A stretch of 10,575 nt of DNA from Podochytrium sp. JEL0797. Its lineage: Eukaryota; Chytridiomycota; Chytridiomycetes; Chytridiales; Chytriomycetaceae. Positions 1 through 7,841 of the stretch are shown here, piece by piece (the first letter of the stretch is position 1; the number at the start of each line of letters is the position of its first letter). The translations under genes were made by a program, and so were the position numbers. The stretch is from contig JADGJG010000951.1 in NCBI GenBank assembly GCA_027596195.1, positions 1 to 10,575 of the forward strand, in the 5' to 3' direction. The notes under the pieces are model-generated. The model did no database searches and was not told where the DNA came from. It worked only from the letters and a program-made list of their open reading frames with translations.

Positions 1-33
1 CCCCCTCCCCCCACACCCCCCCCCCCCCCCCCC

Positions 34-84
<51 letters not shown>
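1..84. repeat. C-rich homopolymer tract inside an intron
   Basis: The first 84 bases are C except for T6, A13, A15 and A34. The longest pure run is C50 at 35-84. On the transcribed minus strand this is a poly-G tract that begins 12 nt after the likely 5' splice site of the last intron seen in the phosphatase gene. It runs off the window, so its full length is unknown. A run of this length is a likely site of length error or an assembly edge. Confidence 0.95.
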
Positions 85-96
85 ACAAGACTCAAC

Positions 97-2164
97 TTGA
101 GCTTTTCAAAGTCCTTTTTCAAAAGGTCACTCAAGTTGTGGAGGTTGGCGTAATTCAGGCCTTTAGTTTCGTGGTGGAAATCGTAATCAATGTACTTGAT
201 GAGTGGGTGTTCGGCTTCAATGCATTTGAGGCAGTTTTTGAATCGCGTCCCGAGAGGTTCCTCTCTTCCCTCTTTGCCGACCAAGTCAACTGTTTTTGCA
301 GCAAAGAAGGTTAGATTGGAATTCACAACAAAATCGGCAAGGGAGTCGAACAAACCAATCACAACAGCTTTATACAGTTTTTCCAGCTCTTGCATGTGAA
401 GCGTCAACACAGCCACGTTCTCTTCATCCGTCTTGTCGAGGGATGGGGTTGGATTCAATGTCTTGGTCGATGCAGTTTGTGCCCAGTACAGGGGAATCGA
501 TCCACGAATCTGAAGGAACGAGGCAACATGGTGTTTCTCGTCTACCTGCAAAAATCGCATCGCCAAAAAAGGTCAGTCCAAAGTTCACCGCCAATCCCAT
601 CAACCAAAGAATACTCTTACCGTTCCAAAAACGATCATCTCCGTCTCCACAAAATTCGCCACATCCCCCCTCGCATCCGCCCCTCTCCTCTCATACCGGA
701 ACCCAGCGCGGTACTTGTTGCGTCTCGAAATGACAGCGAAATCAAACTCCTTCCTGTCCACTTCCTCGCCTCCCTCATCACCCCCCGCAATCGACAAATT
801 GTCCTTCACCTCGACAAATCCTTGAATCATGGGTGTCAAAAACCCGCGAGGGGCGTTGATATCCATGAACGGTTGCAGTGCATGCTTGTTCCAAAAGAAT
901 CGATCGTCCGCATCCTCGAGAGACACGCCCGCATGTTGTTGCTCCGCACGACGCGTCAAGTCCCACGCACCGTCGCAGTAAAAAAAAGTTTGGAGCTCCA
1001 GCAACGCCTTGACATCGCTGGGGTGAACCGAATCAGACTTGACAGGAGTTGGCTGTTGTCCTCCCGTGGCAAGGTTCCGGAGTGACCCCAACAACGTCTG
1101 ATTCGAAGTCGATTTGATTTGTGGCGACGCGTTTGGGGATTTCGATACGGAAATGGGGCTCGGTTCCGTGAGTGTTTCCAATTCGGAGCAGGACTCGGCG
1201 TTCGCGATTTGGAGTGTGTTCGATTTGAACGGGTTCAATGAAGATACCATTTTGGTCGCGGTGGCTGCAATCGTTTGACGCTTGGGTTGTGGAGAGTCGG
1301 ATGGGGATGGTTCCTTTTCGGAATCCACGACTCCTTCGTCTGCACCGCTTTCGGACTCTTCCCCCGCCACGGAAGGAGCTTGACTCGGCTGCCGAGATCT
1401 CAGAACGTTCAGGGTTGCGGATCCGACTGACGATACCAACCCCACACCAGTCGACACCACGCTCACACCCAACCCAACCCCGGCCTTGACAGAACTCACG
1501 CCCAACCCGACCCCCGCCTTGACAGAACTCACGCCCAAATCAACACCGGCTTTCATGGTCGCGACGGACTGTAAGCGCGTTTGGAGGACAGCGCTGTCGA
1601 GCGGGCTCATGGTGGTAGTGGAGATTGCATTGCGGAGGGCGAGGGCATCCGTTAGGGCGCTGAGGGTGTCGGGGTGTGATTTGCAAGGTAAGACAGCCAC
1701 CTAAGTAACGTGAGTCAGCCACTATGGGTGGGATGATTCTTTCGAACGAAATGGTGTGACATCAACTCCACCTGTTCAATCACAAACACATTCAACGGAT
1801 CCACTCTCCCCAAACGACCTACGCCTCTTCGTCGACTCACGACCGTCAAATGAGGGATGCCCTCTGCCAACTCTGCAGCGCCGAGATTCAACACTCCAAC
1901 AAGCCCAGGGATCCCAAAACACTTGGCTTCTTCTTCCCCGAATGCAACAGGCAGGGAGGCAAGCGAGATGACTCCAGTCTCAAAGTCGATCGATAAGGCC
2001 TTCGTACTGGTGTTAATTGCTTCCAAAGTGGCAAGGGAATCCAACTCGGTGATCACGTCGGTGCTGTTATGGGTGCAGGAGACGTGGGCAAGGATCATGG
2101 TTGTGGGAGTGACTGCCAACACGAGGCCATCTTGAGAGCGCTGTTGTTCGGGAGTTGGGTCCAT
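97..2164 (-). CDS. Sac-domain phosphoinositide phosphatase (5' part; 3' end beyond the window)
   Basis: Sac-domain enzymes remove phosphates from membrane phosphoinositides. Exons on the minus strand are 2164-1748, 1700-621, 545-356 and 289-97, and phase is kept at each junction. Introns are 47, 75 and 66 nt, and a fourth opens into the poly-G tract. ATG 2162-2164 is preferred; an in-frame ATG at 2246-2248 would add 28 residues. The N-terminal Sac lobe (about residues 40-139) has LSIDFETGVISL and LTVVSRRRGVGRL. After an unusual insert come FYCDGAWDLT (about 380), DDRFFWNK, PMIQGFVEV, ISRR, RAGFRYERRG, VANFVETE, then IRGSIPLYWAQ in exon 3 and VDLVGKEGREEPLG across the exon 3/4 junction. The order matches the family. 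The wording (DDRFFWNK, PMIQGFV, GREE) looks closer to INPP5F/Sac2 than to yeast Sac1, but this is from memory. The catalytic CX5R motif would lie downstream of the last visible exon, so activity cannot be judged. The last exon may instead end at 87 (GTGGGG donor). Confidence 0.9.
1453..1551 (-). repeat. 33-bp tandem repeat coding 11-residue units in the phosphatase
   Basis: Units at 1519-1551, 1486-1518 and 1453-1485 are each 33 bp. The first 20 bases of the 1486 and 1519 units are identical; the 1453 unit is more diverged. On the minus strand they encode VKAGVDLGVSS, VKAGVGLGVSS and VKAGVGLGVSV, followed by a fourth degenerate unit, VSTGVGLVSSV. The unit is a whole number of codons, so copy-number change would leave the frame intact. 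The pattern resembles the 11-residue lipid-binding helix repeats of alpha-synuclein and perilipins. Confidence 0.85.
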
Positions 2165-2574
2165 GTGTCTCCGCCGCGCGTGGGGTGCCAATTTCGGAGA
2201 GATTATTTTCGAATGGGGGAGAGATCCAGCAGTTCCCTCGCACGTCACTCCGATTCTACCGCAAAGCGTAGATCAAAACTCTACTTGTCTAGCGCGCATA
2301 ATCAGGGACTACTTTTAAAACCCTTCTTTTCAATACTCGCAGCGATTGAGGGTGATTTGATTGACGTTTATCAACCTTCACTGACACTCACACAGCGACG
2401 GCTGCGAAAATTCACAACCACAGATACTCACAGACGAAGCAATTGAGTGCCATATATCCTAGATTTTCCACTATACGCAGCGATTGCGACTTTTTTTGAC
2501 CGCTTTTAAGCTCATTTTTTTTCTATTGAGTGTAATATCTATTCAATGCGCTAAGACACTCAACAGCTATGTAA

Positions 2575-2734
2575 TGCGCTATGCTTAGCGGATTCTGCAA
2601 GGACGTGTCTATTGCTCAGAAATTGACGCCTTCCATTTTCGCAGTTGTGGTTCAAACTTCTCCGTGGAAAAACAGAAATTATCGCAGCCCACTCAAGTTG
2701 ATGGCATTCAATGCGTTATGCTTGGCGGATTCTG
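2575..2734. repeat. Imperfect 23-bp direct repeat pair
   Basis: Copies lie at 2575-2597 and 2712-2734, about 137 bp apart. They read TGCG(C/T)TATGCTT(A/G)GCGG, continuing with ATTCTG. Two of 23 positions differ. A shorter related piece, ATTCAATGCG, is at 2541-2550 and again just before the second copy. No terminal inverted repeats or target-site duplications were seen, so the origin is unknown. Confidence 0.75.
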
Positions 2735-2928
2735 TTGTCAATATCGAAAGAAAGAGTGAGCACCACGGAATTCCATCAGAGTTTGCTGGACCGCTCACAC
2801 CCTCGCACTTGGCAACCGTGTCATCCGCAAGAGATCACCTACCCCGTATACATCGACGAAGCTGTCCGGCCCCAAGTCTAAAACCAAGCCATCCAAGACC
2901 TGCACAGCTTCACGCCCCCATTAGGTCT

Positions 2929-3092
2929 TGGCGCAAGCAGGAGAAATACCTCTTCCTTCTCTACCGCTCGGCATATCAACTATGCACCATGCGAGCGGCC
3001 GACGAAGACCTCGCCCTGCTCCAGTCTCTTTCGAAACCCCGTCAAGAAAATCCATATATCCGAGCGATTCCAAACTTGATCAGTAAATATAG
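2929..3092 (+). other. Coding-like stretch, unrecognised, ending at a donor-like site
   Basis: The frame from 2929 is open and reads like protein: it starts WRKQEKYLFLLYRSAYQ and continues through LALLQSLSKPRQE to NPYIRAIPNLISKY. Many codons end in C or G, as in neighbouring exons. It stops one base into a good donor-like sequence (AG followed by GTGAGG at 3093-3098). The open frame extends upstream to 2581, but that part is less convincing. No family was recognised and no downstream exon could be joined, because the degenerate SDR copy begins about 40 bp further on. It may be a remnant exon of a plus-strand gene, or chance. Confidence 0.25.
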
Positions 3093-3129
3093 GTGAGGGA
3101 GTGGCGGTCGGCGCCCTTGTCGACCGGGG

Positions 3130-3700
3130 CTCCTCGAGGTCGAACACCAACGCAGCTGCTTGCTCAGCCGTCATGACACCTTTGGCATCCATGATAATGT
3201 CCGCCTGGGTCCACAAACGCGTGCGGTTGATTTCGATTTTGACAACTCCGGGGTAGACCATGGTCATGTCGATGGAGGGCTCTTCGAGAAAAATTTACTA
3301 ATAGTTTAGTGTCGGTCCCGACACGAGACCCAATACACTCGACATGGCCACAATACTTCCGCGTTGAGCCTTCTTGAGGTATGGCAAGGCGTAAAAGGGG
3401 CCGCCACGAGTTTCTGGCCATGATTTGAGGAAGGGGCTGATGTCTTCGCAGTTTTTGGCGTATTCGCCCATGGAGATGCCGGCGTTCAAGAAAATGAGTT
3501 CGATTTGTCCAAAGGCGGCGCCTGATTAATTAATTTATTTATTTTCTAAGTGGAAGAATACAAGAAAAATAAAAACCCTTACCCGTGTCGTCCATGACTG
3601 CGCACTTGCTGCTCCACAGCCACGTCGCACGTCTCGATGCGCACTTCCTTGGCGCCCTTTGCGCGGCATCTCTCTGCGACACCCACGAGCTGCTCTTTTG
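3130..3700 (-). pseudogene. Degenerate truncated copy of the SDR gene at 8935-9955
   Basis: On the minus strand this aligns with the middle of the intact SDR. It covers the 3' two-thirds of exon 2 (about 3700-3583), an intron at the same place (3582-3522, with GT and AG ends but unrelated sequence) and most of exon 3 (3521 to about 3130). Conserved pieces include NAGISMGEYAKNCEDISPF, YALPYLKKAQRG, SSVLGLVSGPT and MTAEQAAALV. Lesions: exon 1 and the TGxxxGIG dinucleotide loop are absent; 2 nt are lost near 3599 (GACTGCGC against GACTCTGCGC); about 12 nt are lost near 3405-3415; and 58 nt carrying the catalytic YCASK are replaced by 22 nt (3289-3310) containing an in-frame stop. The 3' end diverges before the intact protein's C-terminus. 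The retained intron shows a DNA-level duplication rather than a retrocopy. Confidence 0.9.
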
Positions 3701-3885
3701 TTAGACTGATTGACGCGAGTGGAAATGCCGGGAAATGTACTCACGTCTTTGTGAGAGCGGCATGCCGCATTTTCCCACGACGGGAAAAGCGTACTCATCC
3801 AGCCGACTTCAGCGAACGCATTAGAATCGAGAGAAAAACGATGACACGTTTATTTTTGCAACTTTCAATATCGGAGGGTGAACAT
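3701..3885. other. Spacer between the broken SDR copy and the NDUFA7-like gene
   Basis: Homology to the intact SDR stops at about 3700. The rest is presumably 3' untranslated and terminator sequence of the minus-strand gene that stops at 3886. I see no gene in it. Confidence 0.5.
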
Positions 3886-4881
3886 TTATTTGACACCGCG
3901 GATCATGAGTTCGGGGTTCAAGTCTGTGGGTTTGAGGTGTGGGAGAGAGTTGGTCCAACGGTGAATGTATCCGGGCGCACGCGGGGGGAAGGTGGGGGTG
4001 CTGAGTCCAGATTCTCCACCAGTAACACCGCTGGCAAGGCTGTGAAAAATGGCATGATATTAGGATTGTGGATTGAATGAATTCGATCGTGAAAGTTTCG
4101 TCTTCGGCAGACTGTTGCAGTTCGCGATCACAGGAATTTCGTCACGTCCAAACTGCAACATTCCCGCCACCAATACGACACGACAGCCGTATCCCCCCAT
4201 GCCTTTCCCTCAATAGAACATATTGCTCACTGCCGTAATTGGGTACGGGAGAGCATTTTACCTCTTGGTTTCGGCGCCCACAATCTTGGCAATATCATCG
4301 CTCGTGTACACGACCGTGGCCGGGTACGCTCTGCGCACGTCGCGCTTGTGGTAATGATTGGCAAAGATTTTGTCTTCGACTGGACGAACGAAATCAGGTT
4401 GGGATCTAGGAAACAGGGGGGCGAATCAGAAACTGCGGTTGATTTGCAGGTTTTCAGCTTCGAATCCAGTCTCCCATATCTCCGTCCCCAGCGAGCGGGT
4501 GTTCATCAATTGATCGATAGGTTGATTATGTTGCGGTGAGCGTTTCCAGGATGAGCGCCGAATGGGAGTCAACCAGTTGAAAATCGGGGGTCGAATTATT
4601 TTACCCAGGCGAGACGGTACGGTATTCACTAGCCTACAACCGCAACCGCATCAGTATCAGACTCCTCCTACTAAATAAAGCAAGAAACACTCACAACTGG
4701 CACAATGGCAGGGTCCGTTGGTCTCTGTTATCCACCAAAAATCAGGATCAGTTCCACGCCCTTCCCGAGAACGAGGCGACTCGCGCCAGGGATAACTCAC
4801 GACTCGAATGATCCAGGCAAGGTCCTTGAGCGAGCGGGGCACGCCGCCAAAGTGCTTCGTCATGAAGCGTTCAATGCCCAT
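3886..4881 (-). CDS. Small five-exon gene, probable mitochondrial complex I accessory subunit (NDUFA7/B14.5a-like)
   Basis: Minus-strand exons are 4881-4801, 4724-4695, 4633-4605, 4405-4262 and 4039-3886. Codon phase is continuous through all four introns (76, 61, 199 and 222 nt), which strongly supports a real gene of 145 residues despite two exons of only 30 and 29 nt. The start ATG is the first in the frame. The protein has a basic-amphipathic N-terminus (GVPRSLKDLAWIIRV), then FANHYHKRDVRRAYPATVVY at residues 61-80, and a proline-rich C-terminal part with PPRAPGYIHRWTNSLPHLKP (113-132). From memory, NDUFA7 has an NNYYxxRDGRR segment and ends with APPxKRW; the matches fall in the same order. 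A short accessory subunit of NADH:ubiquinone oxidoreductase fits, but the similarity is limited and I am only moderately sure. The gene lies 192 bp downstream of the KMO stop, on the same strand. Confidence 0.6.
4113..4160. repeat. 10-bp perfect inverted repeat (hairpin) in an intron
   Basis: TGTTGCAGTT at 4113-4122 is the exact reverse complement of AACTGCAACA at 4151-4160, with a 28-nt loop. It sits in the 222-nt last intron (4040-4261) of the NDUFA7-like gene. In RNA it could shorten the distance between splice sites, but a 10-bp match at this distance can also occur by chance. Confidence 0.6.
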
Positions 4882-5073
4882 TTTGCGCTTTTTTGAAGAT
4901 GGAGATTTCGAAAGGAATCACGAATCCCGTTCACTCCCCCCTCGAAAGCAAACCATCATTGCGGTCCGAAAACAGGAAGATAATCATTTACAAAACTCAA
5001 TTCACGCGTATTCCTCAAAATTTCAAAAAAAAAACAGGGGATCAGACCCCCCGACCCGGCCACTTCCCCTCAT
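4882..5073. promoter_or_regulatory. Spacer holding the KMO 3' end and the NDUFA7-like promoter
   Basis: These 192 bp separate two minus-strand genes. They must contain the KMO 3' untranslated end and the start region of the NDUFA7-like gene. I could not pick out a TATA box or a defined binding site. Confidence 0.4.
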
Positions 5074-6774
5074 TCAATGCGCAGGACAAAATCCCTTCAT
5101 CCATCCACGAACATACTTGTATCCACCATGTCTCAACCCAAACAACCCCGCGGCCCCAACAACACCCGTCACAGCCCAAAACGCGACCACGCGTCCGATA
5201 AAGTCGTACCACTTTCCACGGTTCGTGTGGACACGCAGCGCTTGGGAGTATGGAATGCGCGTGAAGGACACCATTGTGTACAAAGGGATGATGGATTGAG
5301 GGAACAGGCGGTGCAAGAATCCTTCGAGGTGTTTGCGGAGCTTGTAGCTGAGTTTGGTCACGGAGGAGCGCATTTCAACGTAGTTGTCTGTTACACAAAA
5401 GAAGGCGAAAGAGGGGTGGGTGTTGAGCACGAAAGAAACGCGAACAGGGGCGGGAGGGGAAAAAGAATCACTCAACGCATGGCCAAATCGCAAATCGCCT
5501 CCGCATCCGCGTTCCTCACACTCGAATACTCTTCCAAAGCTTTGGCAATCTTTTGCGGACTCGGCATTCTCGACGTTTCCGTGTTTCTTGCTCCAATATG
5601 CTTGGTCAAAATCTCATCGAGCACCAAACAGTCCTCGAACCCGCAGTTCATGCCCTGCCCGTAAAATGGCACCATTGCATGGGCCGCATCGCCGAGGATT
5701 AAGCATGAAGCTTTGTAGTGGTACGGCTTGCATTTGACCGTGACCAACGCGCCCTTTGGGTTCTTGAAGTAATCCTTGACGAGCAATTCTCTGCCAATCA
5801 GCGGGATCGCATCGGCAAACTTGTCATTGAAAAACAGCATCAAGTCGTCCGGGGTTTTGAGTGCGTCAAAGTTGGACCACGGCATGAACAGCGTGACGGT
5901 GAAGGATTTGTCAATGTTGGGGAGAGCAATCATCATGAACGTTTGGCGGGGCCAGATGTGCAGGTGGTTGGGGTCCATTTGGTAGTCGCCCGACGCGGAG
6001 GGAGGCATGTTGAGTTCAACGTACGGTGTTCGATGTATTGCTGTTGGAAGTTCATTCGGACCACGCGCATGAGTTCGCGGCGGACGCGTGAGTATGCGCC
6101 GTCTGTGCCGATGATAAGGTCGGCAGTGGCTTTGACGACGGTTCCGTCAGATCTGTTGGAGACGGAGAAAATACCGTTTGTGGGTCAATATTCGCCGAAA
6201 ATACGCGAACCTCCCCCCCCCCCCCCCAAATAAACTCAACTTCTTGAAAGTCAACACCTTCTTGTCAAAATCAATCGACAAGACTTCGTGCAGAAACTTG
6301 AAGGACACATTGGGATGCTTTTCGGCCATGCTCAGCAAATGCTGGTTCACGAGTTTGCGGTCAATCGAGTTGATGGCTTCTCCAAAGTATCCATAGTTTT
6401 GGGAGGTCAGGGAGCCGCCCACGTGCAGCATGCGCCCGCGCATGGGGATCAGGGTGTCAAAGAGTCCTTGGCCCACACCGGCGGCTTGCAGGGCGGAGAT
6501 GCCGCGCTGGCTCAAGGCGAGGTTGATGGAGCGGCCAGAGGTTTGCTTCGCAGTGCGGATATCTGGTTTTGGGTTATTGGAGTGAGTTGGTATGTATCGG
6601 TTCATGGATCGCATTCTCACCTTCCCTCAGCTCGAAGACAGTGACCTGCCAGCCTCTTTCGGCGAAATACACTGCGGCGAGTGCACCAACAAGGCCTCCT
6701 CCAACAATGGCAACACTAAAGTCCTTCTTGGGCTCAGCACGGGTGGGGCTTCCGGCGCGAGAAGGGCTGCTCAT
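5074..6774 (-). CDS. KMO: Kynurenine 3-monooxygenase (with an apparent 1-nt deletion)
   Basis: FAD- and NADPH-dependent enzyme that hydroxylates L-kynurenine to 3-hydroxykynurenine in the tryptophan-to-NAD route; normally in the mitochondrial outer membrane. Minus-strand exons are 6774-6621, 6562-6241, 6152-5477 and 5387-5074; introns are 58, 88 and 89 nt. Visible motifs are the FAD loop VAIVGGGLVGALAAVYFAER, GRSINLALSQRG, IPMRGRM, the second FAD site LIIGTDGAYSRVR, HIWPRQTFMMIALPN, and GDAAHAMVPFYGQGMNCGFED split across the flavin-binding C-terminal motif. A hydrophobic stretch near the end (FIGRVVAFWAVTGVVGAAGL) is the expected membrane anchor. Repairing one base would give about 488 residues, the usual family length. 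In exon 3 the frame slips at 6024-6028: YIE is followed by only two bases before PYVELNMPP resumes. Without correction the protein would end early. The gene is divergent from riboflavin synthase. Confidence 0.95.
6213..6227. repeat. C15 homopolymer in KMO intron 2
   Basis: Fifteen C in a row on the plus strand, poly-G in the KMO transcript. It starts 13 nt inside the intron at 6153-6240, right after GTTGAGTTTATTT. The position is nearly the same as that of the tract at 1-84 within its own intron. Confidence 0.95.
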
Positions 6775-6881
6775 TTTTCGATGATTTTGTCAGCACCTTT
6801 GATTTCCATTTCCAACTGCTGATGAATCGAATCGGAAGAGAAAAATGCTGTGACTACGAATATTTAAAAAGTATTCGCAAA
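6775..6881. promoter_or_regulatory. Shared divergent promoter between KMO and riboflavin synthase
   Basis: Only 107 bp separate the two start codons (6774 minus and 6882 plus). Both promoters and 5' untranslated parts must fit here or extend into the neighbouring gene. A TATTTAAAAA element at 6861-6870 is A/T-rich and flanked by the imperfect inverted pair GAATATTT / AAGTATTC (6858-6876). It lies so near the riboflavin synthase ATG that it may be leader sequence rather than a TATA box. Confidence 0.6.
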
Positions 6882-7841
6882 ATGGTCTTCACTGGAATCG
6901 TCGAATGCATGGGCACCGTCCGCTCTGTGGTTGAATCCGACAACACATGGGGTGGAGGCAACGGACTCTCCGTCACCATCGATGGAGCGCACGCTGTGCT
7001 GCCTGACTGCAACCTGGGCGACTCGATCATCTGCAACGGTACCGTTTCCCTCGCGTGCTTGTTTACGCATGATCTCGACTCGTTCGGAGCATCTTCACTG
7101 ATAACAATTGTGCCCCGCCAGGCATCTGTCTCACCGTGACCGAGTTTGATATTGGCGGCGGTTCCTTCAAAGTCGGCATTGCCCCGGAAACCGTGCGCCG
7201 TACGAACCTCAATGCCTGGAAAGCCGGCGATAAGATTAACCTCGAGCGGGCCATGTTGGCTGGAAAGACTCGTCTCGGTGGCCATATTGTGCAAGGTGAG
7301 CGATTTTGCGCTTCTGTAACTCACGTCTTTCGAACAACTGATATGCGATCTCTCTTGTGCCCTGATAGGGCACGTCGACTGCCCAATCACACTCGTCTCC
7401 CGCCGCCCTGACCCCCCCAACTCCCTCGTTCTACGATTCCAAATCCCCACTCTCAAAGACCTCATCGCATCCGCCACATTGAAACCCACAGACTCGGACC
7501 CACTCCAATTCATCACATCAAAAGGATACGTCTGCTTGAACGGAACCTCCCTGACCGTCACGAATGTGGACCGACACGCCCGGTGGTTCGAGGTCATGCT
7601 GATTGCGTACACGCAGCAGCATGTGAATTTGCCGCTAGTGAAGGAGGGTGAGCAGATCAACTTGGAGGTGGATGAGATGGCCAAGTATGTTGAGAGTGTT
7701 GTTCGCGCGTTTTTGGAGACGGAGACGGCGGTGGATGCAGAGGAAGGTGGGAAAGAGTCGGCGATTGGTGGGTTGATTAAGCGGTTGGTGGATGATGCGG
7801 TGGATAAGAAGTTGAAGGCGGCGGGTGTGATTCCAAAGTGA
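6882..7841 (+). CDS. RIB5: Riboflavin synthase
   Basis: Catalyses the last step of riboflavin synthesis: two 6,7-dimethyl-8-ribityllumazine molecules dismutate to riboflavin and a pyrimidine that is recycled. Exons are 6882-7038, 7122-7295 and 7369-7841 (introns 83 and 73 nt); phase is kept and gives 267 residues. The product has two homologous barrels. The first starts MVFTGIVECMGTV and contains GDSIICNG joined by splicing to ICLTVTEFD, then VGIAPETVRRTNL and INLERAM. The second starts with RLGGHIVQGHVDCPITLV and contains GYVCLNGTSLTVTNV and MLIAYTQQHVNLPL, ending near EVDEMAKYVE. The start is fixed by the conserved VFTGIVE. The protein is somewhat longer than I expect for the family because of a charged, Glu-rich then Lys-rich tail after VRAFLETE. 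The active form in fungi is a homotrimer. Confidence 0.96.

Larger units (their letters stand above)
2165..3129. other. Region without an assignable gene, 5' of the phosphatase
   Basis: This stretch should hold the phosphatase promoter, since that gene starts at 2164 and runs left. I see no clear core promoter motif. It contains a dispersed imperfect 23-bp direct repeat (2575-2597 and 2712-2734, differing at two positions). GCAGCGATTG occurs at about 2340 and 2478. A plus-strand open frame (2581-3096) crosses it, but only its last third looks coding and no family was recognised. Confidence 0.6.

Noticed and set aside
390..1085. Plus-strand open frame of 231 codons
   Set aside because: It lies opposite conserved Sac-domain exons and crosses their intron; a shadow frame.
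3288..3304. Reading the stop region of the SDR copy as an intron (GTAAAT to AG on the minus strand)
   Set aside because: It would be about 17 nt, too short for a spliceosomal intron, and the catalytic segment would still be missing.
4262..4405. Ending the NDUFA7-like gene at the TAA just after AETKR (4258-4260)
   Set aside because: A GTAAAAT donor overlaps that stop, and splicing to 4039 keeps phase and adds a convincing 51-residue C-terminal end.
4440..4485. tRNA-like B-box (CTTCGAATCC near 4459)
   Set aside because: No matching A-box or cloverleaf could be drawn; it lies inside an intron.
4808..5299. Plus-strand open frame of 163 codons
   Set aside because: It runs antisense across the NDUFA7-like first exon, the spacer and the KMO last exon, and is low-complexity Pro/Thr-rich.
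6005..6026. Explaining the KMO frame slip by an intron starting at GTACGT
   Set aside because: No acceptor follows that would keep the conserved PYVELNMPP block, which is present in the next frame.
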